64,000 nucleotides of DNA. It comes from DATAXP01 sp036272935. GTDB lineage: Bacteria; Planctomycetota; Planctomycetia; Pirellulales; PNKZ01. The notes under the pieces were generated by a model. That model did no database searches and was not told the origin of the DNA. It was given only the letters and a program-made list of their open reading frames with translations. The translations under genes and the position numbers were made by a program. The stretch lies in contig DATAXP010000143.1 in the NCBI GenBank assembly GCA_036272935.1, positions 62,001 through 126,000 of the forward strand, given 5' to 3'. Positions 10,901 through 19,740 of the stretch are shown piece after piece (position 1 is the stretch's first letter; every line of letters starts with the position of its first letter).

Positions 10901-13900
10901 CTACAAATCGCCGCGGCTAACGTGCTCACCGGCGCCAACAACGTCATCATCGGCGATCCGAACATCGCCGGTGGCGGTAGCACCGTACAACTCACCGCCG
11001 CCCAGAATTACACCGGCACCACCACGCTCGATTACGGATCGTTGATCTTCTCGAACGTCAACGAGTTCGGCTCGCCGACGACCGTGGCGGGCAGCTTGAT
11101 CCTTAACGGCGGCATCCTGCAATACAACACCGCGACCACGACCGATGTCTCCTCGCGACTCGCGATCGCCGACGGCGGCGGAATCAACACCAACGGCAAC
11201 AACGTCACCTTCGCCACCGCGATCGGCAACACGGCGTCCGGCGGGACCGGCGGACTGGCAAAGCTCGGCCTCGGCACGCTCACCATGAGCAAGGCCAACA
11301 CCTACGTCGGCGCAACGACCGTCGCCGGCGGCACTTTGAAGCTCGACTTCAACGCCTCCGCGGCGGCCACGACGGACATTCTTTCCAACGCCTCGAGCCT
11401 GGTGATGAGCGGCGGCGCGCTTTCGGTCAACGGCAAGGGGAGCACGAACGCGAACAGCCAAACCTGGACCGGCACCACGTTCGCCGAAGGGGCTTCGACT
11501 CTCACCACCAGTTTTACCGCCGCCACCAACGGCGCCGGCGGGCTGACGGTCGACCTTGGCACGCTCTCGCGCAACCAGGGTGCGACGGTCAACTTCGGTC
11601 AAGGCACCAACAGCAACGCAGCCAACACCACTTATGCGATCTCTTCAGGACCTGCCAGCTCGCTGCTCATCGACAACAACGGCACCGCCTACGCCACCTA
11701 CAACCTCACCGATTGGGCCGCCGTCGATGCGACGGGCAGCCAGGTCGTCAGCGGCGCCAGCCTCTCGGGCTTCTACACCAACGCCAGCGGCACCACGCTG
11801 CTTTCGGGCAACGCCAACATTGTCGGCGGCAATGCCACCCTGTCCGACGACGACACCATCAGCAGCCTGCGCATGGACGACACCGCCAAGCGCACGCTCG
11901 ACCTCGGCGGCAACACGCTGGTGACCGGTGGCGTGCTGTTTGCCGGCGTCACCGGCAACGCGATCACCGACGGCACGCTCACCGGCCCGTCCGGCAGCGA
12001 CCTGACCGTGATCGCCAACAACACCGGCGACGCCACGATCAGCGCTGCCATCGGCGATAACGGCGGCACGGGACTCACCAAGGCCGGCACCGGCCGACTG
12101 TTCCTCACCAACACGACGAGCTCCTACCTCGGCCCAACCGTGATCGACGCCGGCATCCTGAACGTCGCCGGCACCATCAGCGCCGGCGTCAACGGCGCGT
12201 TGGGCAATGCCAGTGCCGACGCCAGCAACCTGATCATCAACGGCGGCACGCTGCAGGAAACCGAGTCGAGTGTCACCCGCACCTTCAGCCGCGACTTCAG
12301 CGTCGGCCTTGCCGGGGCCTCGATCGACTCGTCGATGGGTAGCACCAGCGCTTGGGACTTTAGCGCCAATGCTCCGATTGGCCTGATCGATTCCGGCGCC
12401 CGCACGCTTACCCTCACCGGCAGCAACACGTTCAATAACACCTTCAGCCTGAGCATCGGCGACAACGGCGGCCCCACCAGCCTGGAAAAGGCCGGCGCCG
12501 GCTTGTGGGATCTGACCGCCATTAACTCGTACACCGGCACCACGACCATCGCACAGGGCATCCTGCGCATCAACAACGCCGGCGCCTTGCCCGGTGGACT
12601 CGGCGCCTTGGACTCGAGCAACCTGAATTCGACCAACACCGGCGGCGGCAACCTCGACTTCGCCGCGATCGGCAGCAACACCGCGATCCTCGAACTCACC
12701 GCGGCCAGCGGCAGCTTCTATCGTTCGCTCGGCACCGGCATTGATCAGGTGCAGTGGACCGGCAACGGTGGCTTCAGTGCGATCGGCGGCGACCAGGTGG
12801 TCAATCTTGGCGGCGACATCGTTCCCGATCAGGTCACCTGGGGCTCGGGCAGTTTTGTCAGCAACATTCTCGACTTTGGCGACGGCGGCAACGGTGCTGC
12901 CGATAGCATGATCAACTTCCAGAACCCGATCGATCTCGGCAACAAGCTGCGGACGATCAACGTCGACAACGGCCGCGACGCGATTGATGCCGAACTGACT
13001 GGTACGCTCACCGGCACCGTGGGTGCCGGCCTTACCAAGTCCGGCGCCGGCGCGTTGTTGTTGAACGCCATCAACGATGCCACGACCGACTCCAGCTCGC
13101 CGATCACCGTCAACGCCGGCTACCTAGTGTTCGCCACTTCCGGCGCGATCCTCGGCTCGGGGCAGAACATCACTGTCAATGCCGGCGGCGGCGTGGTGCT
13201 CGAAGGGGCAACTGATGCTTCGCTGCTGATGAGCCGCTTGGTGAACACCAGCGCCGGCAGCCTTTCGCTCGACACCAGCTCAAGTGCCACCATCGACTTC
13301 ACGAACTTCGCCAACCTTAGCCTCGGGGCGTTCAGCAACGTCGGTGGCACGCCGATCTATTTCACGGGCGACATCATTCCCAATTCCGAAACCTACCGCC
13401 TCGGCTCCGCCAACTCGGGTAGTGCGGTTTCCGGTGGGGGCGGCCCCTTGAACTTCAACGGCAATTACCTGGTGTTGCCCAACGCACAGACATTGACCGA
13501 CGACGGTAGCACGCCACGTTCGCTCGTCGAAGGGGCCGGCTATCTGTTGCTCCAGAATTGGAACGACTTCAGCGGCGGCACCACGCTCACGGCCGCAGGC
13601 ACCATTGGCATCGGCAACGACTACGCGCTCGGCTCCGGAACCCTCACCTACGGCGCCAACGTCACCATCGCCATCGGTTCGCTCGATGGCGACCACACGA
13701 TCGCAAACAGCATCGTCGAAACCGGCACCGGCAGCTTCATCATCAATGGAAATCTGGTGAACGACGGCATCCCCAATGCCGGCGGGCTCACCTTCCTCGG
13801 CTCGTTCGATCTGAACGGCCAAACCGGGCGTGCGATCTACATCCGCTCGCCCGGTAATGCCATTTTCCTTGGCGACGTGACCGACGGCGCGAATCTGAAC

Positions 13901-16900
13901 CTCGACGTCAGCACCGCGGGCACATACAGCTTCTTGACGCTGCCGACCGATGCGGTGGCCAAGGACATCAACGGTATTATTCAGGGGCTTAGTAGCACGC
14001 TGATCATCGATTCCGCGGGATCGCTCGGTACTATTCCTACGACGCCAACCACGGTGCTCACCGTCAATAGTTCGACGCTCGAAGTGCAGCCAGGCACACC
14101 CGCGGTCGCGCTCGATCCGAACCAGAACATCTCCATTTCCGCCAACACTTCGACGATTTTCAACACTCCCGGCGGCCCATTGGTCGGCAACTCGACGCTC
14201 ACCATTCCGGGCGTCATCGCCGGCGGTGGCACCGGCGTGTTCACCAAGAACGGCCTCGGCACCTTGGTGCTGCAAGGCGACAACACCTTCACTGCCAAGA
14301 GCGTGCTCATCAACGGCGGCACGCTGCAGCTCGATTTCTCCGCCGCCAACAGCCCAACCAGCAACATTCTCGCCGCCGCCTTCCCGGTCACGCTCGGCGC
14401 AGCGACCGGCGGAGGCGGCGGAACGCTCGCCATTACCGGCGCCGACGGCGCAGCCAACTCGCAAGCTTTCGGCGACCTGACGATCGATGGCAAGGAGAAC
14501 GCCATCAACGTCGCGGCTGGCGCCGGCGGGACGGTCACCGTCACCTTGGGCAACACGTTTACCACCACGCTCGGCGCAGTTCTGCAAATCACCTCAGACG
14601 CCGGCTCCACGATCGCTTCGGGCGCCGGAACGCCGAGCCAGATTCTGCTCGACGCCGGCGGCAACGCCTACGCCACGTTCAACGCCAGCGACTACGCAGC
14701 CGAAAATTCGACCGACAGCGCGATCGTGGCCGGCTCGAGCATTGCCGGGTTCTACACCCCCAGCACGCTCACCACGCTCGGCGGCAACGCGGATGTCGTC
14801 ACTAACGTGGCCCTCGGCGCTTCGACAAGCGTCACCAGCTTGCGATTCAACGATTCGAGCGATGACCGCACCCTCACGCTTGGAGCGACGCTCAACACCG
14901 GCGGTATTTTGGTCACGCCGAATGTCGGAGTTAACGCCTCGCTGATCACCGGCGGCACGCTGATGGGCACCGGCGGTTCGCTGAAGGAACTCGACATCAT
15001 GCAGAACAATCCGCTCGGCTCGCTGACGATTGCCAGCGTGATCGCCGACGATACCACCGCCACCGCCCTGGTCAAGGCCGGTGTCGGCGACCTGGTGCTT
15101 AGCGGCGTGAACACCTACACCGGGGTCACGTACTTTAACGGCGGAACAATCGAAGTCGCCTCGATGGCCAACGGCGCCGCCGCCAGCCCCTTGGGTAAGG
15201 CGTCGAATGCGGGCGGCAACTGGGTCTTCACCGGTGGCGCCCTGCGCTACAACGCCGCCGGCAACGCCACGACCGATCACGGCGCCACATTCGACAACGT
15301 CAGTGCCATCGAAGTGACGCAGTCCACCTCGACGCTCACCCTCTCCAGCACCACCTCGCAGTTGACCGGCCAGGCCGGTGTCGTCGGCATCCTGCAAAAG
15401 ACCGGCGACGGCACGCTCGTGCTCGGCGGCACCGGCAGCGATACGAACCTGTCGGTCGAAGTGGTCGCCGGCACCTTGGACCTGGGCAAGAACTCGAACA
15501 CCGCGTACGCCGTCTCCGGCGGCGCCGGCGGAGCGGCGTTGATTGTCGACAATGGTGCGACGGCCGTCGTCACCGGCACCGGCGGCCAACAAGTGCTCAC
15601 CAGCAGCAGCGTGGTGGTGAGCACCGGCGGCACGTTCGACTTCAACGGCTCGACCCAAACTTTCGACGGCCTGGCCGGCGGCGGCACCGTCACGAATGAC
15701 AACGCATCGAACACTGGGCTCATCATTCTCGGAGCCAACAACGACGCCAATATCTCGCAATACTCGGTCGCGGCGGCCAACGCCGGCGTTGCGACCACGG
15801 GACTGAATAATTTCTCGGGTGTCATTGCCGATGGCGCCTCGCCGATGGGCCTGATCAAGATCGGCGCCGGCACACAGATCCTCAGCGGGCTCAACACCTA
15901 TTCGCAAGACACGGATATCGTCTCGGGTACCATCCAGCTCGGCATTGCCGATGCGCTGCCCAGCGGCGCAGGCGCGGGGAACGTCGTCATCACCAACAAC
16001 ACGGTCGGCGGCCTGCTCGTTCCCGGCACGCTCGACCTGTCGGGATTCGACCAGACGGTCAACGGCCTTTCGGGCTCCGGCGGCCTCGTGACCAATAGCG
16101 CCTTGGCCACCACCGCCACGCTCACCGTCGGCGCGACGGATGCGACGAACACCTTCGACGGCACCCTGCAAAACGGATACACCAACGCCATCCTGGCCCT
16201 ATCGAAGATCGGCGCCGGCACGCTGACGCTGACCGAAAACAACCTCTACACCGGCATCACGACGATCAACGCCGGCACGCTGGCCCTGGCCGGCGCGGGC
16301 TCGATCGGCACGTCGAGCGCGATCAACGTGCTGGCCGGCGCGGCGTTTGATGTCACTGGCCTTACGGCACCGGCGCTGAACCTCGGACAAACGCTCGAAG
16401 GTACCGGCACCGTCTACGCCACCGACGTCGGCTATACGATCAACGGCACGCTGAGCCCCGGCGACGTCGCCACGACCGGCATCGGCACGCTGAATGTGCT
16501 GGGCGATCTGACGCTCGGCTCCACGGCCGCCAGCAACTTCAAGCTCGGCAGCGGAGCGAACGACTCGGTGGCCGTCACCGGCAACTTGAACCTCGGCGGC
16601 TCGCTGAACTTGCTCGACAACGCCGGCGCCAACGGCCAAGGAAGCCTCGGCCCGGGACAATACCAGTTGTTCACCTACACCGGCACCGATTCCGGCGCGT
16701 TCGCCTCGGTGAGCATTTCAACGTCGGCCACGTTGCATCCCAACGTGGTCAACGACGTGGTCAACCACGCCGTCGATGTCGACATCTATCGCCTCGCCAG
16801 CGCCGCGTCCATCGCCAATCCCGGGTCGGCCAACTATCACGTCGGCGACGTGGCATCGCAGGCGATCACGATCCAGAACACCGCTGCCGCCGACGGTTTC

Positions 16901-19480
16901 AGCGAGAAGCTCGACGCCACGTTCGGCCCCACCAGCGGCGCTACGACCAACGGCGGATCGGTGTCGCTGCTGGCCGCCGGCAATTCCGATTCGACCAGCA
17001 TGCTCGTCGGCGTCGACACCAGCACGCCCGGCGCCGCCACCGGCACGGTGTCGATCAATCTCGCCAGCGACGGCACCGGCACCAGCGGCTACGGCAGCAC
17101 CAGTCTCGACTCGCAAACCGTTACCGTGTCGGGCAACGTCTACGCCTTCGCCGCCACCAACGACCTGCCGACGACCATCAATCTTGGCAACATCCACGTC
17201 GGCGAAAGTTTCGGCACGCAAACCATCTCGATCAGCAACTCGGGCATCGGCGGCGTGGACTACACCGAAGGGCTCTCGGCGGCGGTCGTCACCATCTCCG
17301 GCGGCGCCTCGAGCAACAGCGCCTCGTTCAGCGATCTGCGCGTCGGCGATGCGGCCAACACCTCGCTCGTCGTCGGCCTTGGCAATGCCGACACCAACGA
17401 CGCCGGCAACGTCACCGGCACCGTCACCGTCGCCCTCACCTCCAGCGGCGTGATCGACGGCCTGGGCGATACGTCGCTCGGCACCGAGAGCATCACCGTG
17501 CTGGGCTCGGTCTACACGGGCCAGGGCGTGTGGAACACCAACGGCGGTGGAAGCTGGGCGACGTTCGCCAACTGGACCGGCGACGGCGGCGCGCCTGGCC
17601 TCGACCCCAACTACACGACCGGCGATGCCGCGACGTTCGGCAACGCCTTGGGGGGCGGCTCGGCATTGATCACGCTCGACGGCGTGAGCCCCAGCATCAG
17701 CACGCTCACGTTCGACAATGCCACGAGCAGCTACACGATCGCCCAAGGCACCGGCGGCACGCTGCATCTCAACAGCATCACCTTTGCCGCCGTGAACGTC
17801 AACGCCGGCTCCGACACGATTAGCGCACCCTTGGCCCTCGACGCCAACACCACGTTCACGATCAACGCTTCGACCGACGCTTTGACACTCTCGGGGGGCG
17901 TGAACGGCACCGGCTCGCTGACCATGCAAGGCGACGGTACGCTCGACCTGGCCTCGACCAACAGCTTCACCGGCGGAGTGACCGTCGCTAGCGGCCTGCT
18001 CAACGTGTTTGCCGACCAGGCGCTCGGCACCGGCGACGTGACGGTGAGCAACACCGGTACGCTGGCGTTCAACAACGTCGGCAACTACACCGGCACCAAC
18101 TCGCTGATGATCTACGGCGGCTCAAGCACTCCGGCGCTGTTGTTCACCGGTGCGAACAGCTTCGGCGGCAACATCACGGTCGCCACGCTTGCCGGCAACA
18201 CCATGAGCACCATCGACTTCGCCGCCGGCAGCACCACCACCTTGGCCGGCACGCTCACCAAGGACGGCACCACGCTGCACCTGTACAGCGACGGCGCCGA
18301 TGTCACCATTGCCGGCACGATCGCCGGACTGTCGGCCGGAAGCGACGTGATCTTCGCCGGCAACACCGTGACCACCAGCAACTACACGCTCGCCTCGCCG
18401 GCCAATTACAACGGCCCGACGTACATCACCGACGGCAGCACGTTATTCCTGGGGGCCAGCAACGTCCTGCCGGGCAACAGCACCTATGCCGCCAATCCGC
18501 GCACCGACATGACCCTCACCACGTCGTCGTCGCTAGGCTCGGTGTTCAACCTCAACGGCTTCAGCGACACGATCCGCTCGCTGGCCGGTGATACCAACGC
18601 CGTCGTCACCGGCACTGCCGACAGCACGCTCACCATCTCGCCGACCTCCGCCGGCTCGACGGTCTACAACGGCGCCATCACCGGCGGCATGAGCCTGGCC
18701 TTCAACGGCGTCGCCGAGAGCGGCCAAATTCTTACCGGCCCGGAAACCTACGCCGGCTCGACCACCGTCTACGGCGGCGCGTTGCTCGTCAACGGTTCGA
18801 TGTCGGGCGGCGGCGTGGTGACCATCAACAGCGATTCCAGCGGCGCGAACCCCGGCATCTTCGGCGGCACCGGCATGGTCAGCAACGCAGTGGTCGTCTC
18901 GGGCGGCCCGAGTGTTGCCGATAATGCCGTGATCTCGCCGGGCAACGCGATCCCGGTACTCGATATCGCCGGCAACACGAACGGCGCCACCGGCATGCTG
19001 ACCGTCGCCAATTATCTAACAATCAACGGTACCTACCTGTGGGATCTCGACGTCAGCAATCCCGATCCAACTGCCGGGAACTACGATCAGATCAACCTGG
19101 CCGACAACCGGCTTTCGTTGGGAAGCACCTCGGCGCTTGATCTGAACTTCCTCAACGGCACCGGCCCGACGAACGACGCCTTCTGGGACGACAGCAAGCA
19201 CACCTGGGACATCATCACCGGCCTCAACGCGCTGGCCGATAATGGCACGCTGGGCATGCCCGGAGCGTTCGGCAATCTGCTCAACGGCGATTACGCCGGC
19301 CTCGGCTCGTTCAGCGTCAGCTACACCAATACCGATGTGCTGCTGACCTGGAACCCCGCAGCCGTGCCCGAACCAGGCAGCCTGCTGCTCGGCGCACTCG
19401 CCGCCGCGGCGGGCCTCGGCGGCTGGCGCCGGCGGAAGAGCGCGGCGAGCAACGACGACGAGGCATCGCAAACTGCCTAG
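4928..19480 (+). CDS. Giant secreted PEP-CTERM protein with autotransporter-associated beta-strand repeats
   Basis: One uninterrupted frame encodes 4,850 residues. I chose the ATG at 4928 because GGGAGGGGAG lies just upstream; a GTG at 4925 and an in-frame GTG at 4853 are alternatives. An Arg-rich N-terminus and hydrophobic core (LTWLFIGLSTVVGV) end at a likely signal cleavage site, AEVLA-A. The body contains at least 18 copies of a motif of the form N-x-Y-T/S-G-x-T-x-[IV]-x-x-G-x-L, typical of the PATR repeats of passenger domains, which form a beta-helix. Two HVGE/HVGD-type Ig-like modules lie near nt 16830-17510, and a second FxNWTGDGG entry module at 17530. The C-terminus (residues 4813-4839) is a PEP-CTERM signal: VPEPGS, hydrophobic helix, GWRRRK. 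No outer-membrane barrel domain is present. It should be exported by Sec and processed by an exosortase not in this window. The mature chain contains no cysteine. Role: probably surface structure or adhesion (inference). Confidence 0.9.
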   Translation: MPCRRSPGQSFNLRSSGNSPWRLRRIWRSALRCGRIALTWLFIGLSTVVGVPAEVLAAPFYWDADGSASGNDTSGTDLGGSGIWDTSSALWWDGVSITNDNVWNNAGLDTAIFTGTPGTVTLGAPIVAGSLEFDTSDDGIVDPSGYGLTLGGESPTITVAADAAASIAASIHGTGSLAINGGGMLTLTSASNDYSGGTDLQSGYLSVWNDANLGATTGTVTFDGGTLLAGTFNTGRDIVINNSGGTFDVARTFITLLPGDISGTGTLNKTGFGELRLLSSNSNFTGDVNVENGTLRIYSMTGGQLSNYLGALNEANSYTVHSSGVLIADDSAIVSNNPVVNLLSDTAPISLQGGQLEFISSNATGNSIVTETAGNVTLDFGLSTITTDRYGSANASGAVFALGSLTQTTYAATINFTNVDGTLGVAGNNPQITFATAPSLNNGIIGGWALVNTNDFASYDPTNGVGALSTSGFIGYSSTNLTSAGATDNVLVTNTPSAAITTRTVNSIKWNTTTATMTIASGATLTIDSGGLLAVGNVNKTITPASGTATLSANGGALYVHNNQATITINTVIADGDMSTALVKDQGGTLSLAGSTDNLYTGGTWVLGGGLTTGTTAGRTYLGTGPVTVDRALLTQGNTGATSSPLGYTVIEGGQVTLSTTSSAYTAAGDVYNISAGSAIAGAASAAGKGINSLSRVDSMTGGGQVVLAPGAVVANTVQLTSALNLSTGTIQNLGTASDLLYGIAATQNNANGNVSIGIGTPFFGVSTDRSSRAWDLGTITITPGTTDVVLQALDYSDSTGTTNTAATLTFGNGITANGPVINASNAVNVHIASGIIELNDNDATYGNSSTAPVTFVVDNGAILVGAQDSSLGSGTGVANVVVSNGGVLEQNPTNNVGTELNGNVEVQGGGEFLAQITNGLTGTGQLTFDPGSILQISNVSGWSGSQAAAANISDGAIVRLAVTGFGDPDAPLLSTYFDGKGIYEINNNVGAANPTDPNTVILALNGGIVTNDSASRTFSGAGNGIVTVGTLGATLAASSGTYMNWYNATDLGSNTLTIGSNSVIDGNAKLGEIRLEGTFSAAAGAQIDIIPNASLRVSVANILDDSIVVNLPLGAQLYMDQPDTITNVVGAGTLSGDSLLTLVQSGDYNLDAQLAGVNASFGIAQNGGGAMTITNPNITGFGSIVANNGTALIGPGIDLGGTYALSANALGAGVTATVDLNGTSQTVTALTFAGSTTTSAPIITGAGSTITLAGNVTYTSTNNPLGGLLNVATLDLGDVTRTFSVGDSTSAPVDLEIDSLVQSSGGLTKSGTGLLLLTNTGNDYTGQNWIQAGTLSVASIGNDGVQSMLGQQTGSLSPILLGSGSSTGALQYTGPGEVLTRSFDMMGTTGGGTIDSSGTGSLIINSDLLADGVGNKTFNLTGSYTGVNTFAGAIIDPGPTNSTSLSVSTSGTWVISGNDSYTGTTIVRSGTLQLQDAGSISDAATTVVDGTLDLNGISTQITSLSLGGTGAVSTSFPIVSIGTGGTLTLGGNVTYTNTSNPLGSQITGGMLDLGGATRTFNVGNSTGATVDLEVDSLVQGSGGITKTGAGSLELTNAANDYTGQTWVQAGTLIVTGFGNVGSAGVLGNQPDAGTATIKVGNTTTAVGLQYLGAGEMTDRVIDLSGTTGGASIDSSGTGALVFTSDFTASGNGNKTLTLTGTNTALNTVGGAIVDSSTGVTSLVKDGYGTWLLAGDNSYSGNTSIQSGILAIGGAADRLPTGTTVILGDGTTNDSGKLVLGDGTTAQNQTLAGLSTAGTGTDNRVVGGGPTVANLTVNLPGGFDEYDGFLGGSGTYENNLSLTVTGTGTLLLTAPETYTGGTTINGGGLVLSNTAQVQGNIVVNGGFVDLASPSNLTGDIVLGPGGVLPIDTDSVGNVSLLDPSSTGVVALNFNNSTLTNLNGTDTFLGAVGDRIFSSATFDADPDGNYRLGGGAPWDNMDTVTTGGGGGLLQIAAANVLTGANNVIIGDPNIAGGGSTVQLTAAQNYTGTTTLDYGSLIFSNVNEFGSPTTVAGSLILNGGILQYNTATTTDVSSRLAIADGGGINTNGNNVTFATAIGNTASGGTGGLAKLGLGTLTMSKANTYVGATTVAGGTLKLDFNASAAATTDILSNASSLVMSGGALSVNGKGSTNANSQTWTGTTFAEGASTLTTSFTAATNGAGGLTVDLGTLSRNQGATVNFGQGTNSNAANTTYAISSGPASSLLIDNNGTAYATYNLTDWAAVDATGSQVVSGASLSGFYTNASGTTLLSGNANIVGGNATLSDDDTISSLRMDDTAKRTLDLGGNTLVTGGVLFAGVTGNAITDGTLTGPSGSDLTVIANNTGDATISAAIGDNGGTGLTKAGTGRLFLTNTTSSYLGPTVIDAGILNVAGTISAGVNGALGNASADASNLIINGGTLQETESSVTRTFSRDFSVGLAGASIDSSMGSTSAWDFSANAPIGLIDSGARTLTLTGSNTFNNTFSLSIGDNGGPTSLEKAGAGLWDLTAINSYTGTTTIAQGILRINNAGALPGGLGALDSSNLNSTNTGGGNLDFAAIGSNTAILELTAASGSFYRSLGTGIDQVQWTGNGGFSAIGGDQVVNLGGDIVPDQVTWGSGSFVSNILDFGDGGNGAADSMINFQNPIDLGNKLRTINVDNGRDAIDAELTGTLTGTVGAGLTKSGAGALLLNAINDATTDSSSPITVNAGYLVFATSGAILGSGQNITVNAGGGVVLEGATDASLLMSRLVNTSAGSLSLDTSSSATIDFTNFANLSLGAFSNVGGTPIYFTGDIIPNSETYRLGSANSGSAVSGGGGPLNFNGNYLVLPNAQTLTDDGSTPRSLVEGAGYLLLQNWNDFSGGTTLTAAGTIGIGNDYALGSGTLTYGANVTIAIGSLDGDHTIANSIVETGTGSFIINGNLVNDGIPNAGGLTFLGSFDLNGQTGRAIYIRSPGNAIFLGDVTDGANLNLDVSTAGTYSFLTLPTDAVAKDINGIIQGLSSTLIIDSAGSLGTIPTTPTTVLTVNSSTLEVQPGTPAVALDPNQNISISANTSTIFNTPGGPLVGNSTLTIPGVIAGGGTGVFTKNGLGTLVLQGDNTFTAKSVLINGGTLQLDFSAANSPTSNILAAAFPVTLGAATGGGGGTLAITGADGAANSQAFGDLTIDGKENAINVAAGAGGTVTVTLGNTFTTTLGAVLQITSDAGSTIASGAGTPSQILLDAGGNAYATFNASDYAAENSTDSAIVAGSSIAGFYTPSTLTTLGGNADVVTNVALGASTSVTSLRFNDSSDDRTLTLGATLNTGGILVTPNVGVNASLITGGTLMGTGGSLKELDIMQNNPLGSLTIASVIADDTTATALVKAGVGDLVLSGVNTYTGVTYFNGGTIEVASMANGAAASPLGKASNAGGNWVFTGGALRYNAAGNATTDHGATFDNVSAIEVTQSTSTLTLSSTTSQLTGQAGVVGILQKTGDGTLVLGGTGSDTNLSVEVVAGTLDLGKNSNTAYAVSGGAGGAALIVDNGATAVVTGTGGQQVLTSSSVVVSTGGTFDFNGSTQTFDGLAGGGTVTNDNASNTGLIILGANNDANISQYSVAAANAGVATTGLNNFSGVIADGASPMGLIKIGAGTQILSGLNTYSQDTDIVSGTIQLGIADALPSGAGAGNVVITNNTVGGLLVPGTLDLSGFDQTVNGLSGSGGLVTNSALATTATLTVGATDATNTFDGTLQNGYTNAILALSKIGAGTLTLTENNLYTGITTINAGTLALAGAGSIGTSSAINVLAGAAFDVTGLTAPALNLGQTLEGTGTVYATDVGYTINGTLSPGDVATTGIGTLNVLGDLTLGSTAASNFKLGSGANDSVAVTGNLNLGGSLNLLDNAGANGQGSLGPGQYQLFTYTGTDSGAFASVSISTSATLHPNVVNDVVNHAVDVDIYRLASAASIANPGSANYHVGDVASQAITIQNTAAADGFSEKLDATFGPTSGATTNGGSVSLLAAGNSDSTSMLVGVDTSTPGAATGTVSINLASDGTGTSGYGSTSLDSQTVTVSGNVYAFAATNDLPTTINLGNIHVGESFGTQTISISNSGIGGVDYTEGLSAAVVTISGGASSNSASFSDLRVGDAANTSLVVGLGNADTNDAGNVTGTVTVALTSSGVIDGLGDTSLGTESITVLGSVYTGQGVWNTNGGGSWATFANWTGDGGAPGLDPNYTTGDAATFGNALGGGSALITLDGVSPSISTLTFDNATSSYTIAQGTGGTLHLNSITFAAVNVNAGSDTISAPLALDANTTFTINASTDALTLSGGVNGTGSLTMQGDGTLDLASTNSFTGGVTVASGLLNVFADQALGTGDVTVSNTGTLAFNNVGNYTGTNSLMIYGGSSTPALLFTGANSFGGNITVATLAGNTMSTIDFAAGSTTTLAGTLTKDGTTLHLYSDGADVTIAGTIAGLSAGSDVIFAGNTVTTSNYTLASPANYNGPTYITDGSTLFLGASNVLPGNSTYAANPRTDMTLTTSSSLGSVFNLNGFSDTIRSLAGDTNAVVTGTADSTLTISPTSAGSTVYNGAITGGMSLAFNGVAESGQILTGPETYAGSTTVYGGALLVNGSMSGGGVVTINSDSSGANPGIFGGTGMVSNAVVVSGGPSVADNAVISPGNAIPVLDIAGNTNGATGMLTVANYLTINGTYLWDLDVSNPDPTAGNYDQINLADNRLSLGSTSALDLNFLNGTGPTNDAFWDDSKHTWDIITGLNALADNGTLGMPGAFGNLLNGDYAGLGSFSVSYTNTDVLLTWNPAAVPEPGSLLLGALAAAAGLGGWRRRKSAASNDDEASQTA
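8582..10230 (+). repeat. Tandem duplication of about 275 codons inside the giant gene
   Basis: Two adjacent units align over their whole length, the first from about 8582 and the second from about 9404. Matched landmarks are GNVTYTSTNNPLG with GNVTYTNTSNPLG, NDYTGQNWIQAGTL with NDYTGQTWVQAGTL, and TIDSSGTGSL with SIDSSGTGAL. The offsets between landmarks are 822-831 bp. A weaker third partial copy occurs near 12230-12570. Confidence 0.75.
11300..15125 (+). repeat. Two dispersed copies of an 830-bp module inside the giant gene
   Basis: Segments at about 11300-12125 and 14285-15125 share the same order of landmarks. These are a GGTLKLDF/GGTLQLDF strand, a TDIL/SNIL turn, the LLIDNNGTAYATYN or ILLDAGGNAYATFN segment, GFYT, SSLRMDD/TSLRFND, and a closing TKAGTGRL/VKAGVGDL strand. 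They have diverged clearly, so the duplication is old. Confidence 0.65.
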
Positions 19481-19555
19481 CACCGCTGTGACCGGTGTCG
19501 AGGGCGATTGTCGTGACCATGCTGGCGGCATAGGACCGCGAAAAGACGAAACTCA

Positions 19556-19695
19556 TAGCCCCGAGCGCGAGCGAGCGGTGCTGGGCGCGGCCGAAGTAGC
19601 AATGTCCAACACCGCTCGCTTGCGCTCGCGGCTAGGAATCGCGGTCGCATTCGTTGCGACAGCGGTTGCATCGTGCTGTCGCGCTCGGGGCTAGG
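19556..19695. repeat. REP-like inverted repeat plus a third half-copy
   Basis: The 25-bp arms at 19556-19580 and 19610-19634 are reverse complements with two mismatches (core GAGCGCGAGCGAGCGG). A third arm copy, CGCGCTCGGGGCTAGG, ends at 19695, and TAGCCCCGAGCC appears again around 20564. This fills most of the 260-bp gap after the giant gene. Confidence 0.65.
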
Positions 19696-19740
19696 ATGCT
19701 TTTTGGCAACGCGACCTGTTCGCAAGAAGCTGCTCGCGCT

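Noticed and set aside
5100..19480. CRISPR-like or minisatellite array in the giant gene
   Set aside because: The repetition is at protein level (diverged beta-strand motifs); there are no uniform direct DNA repeats with spacers.
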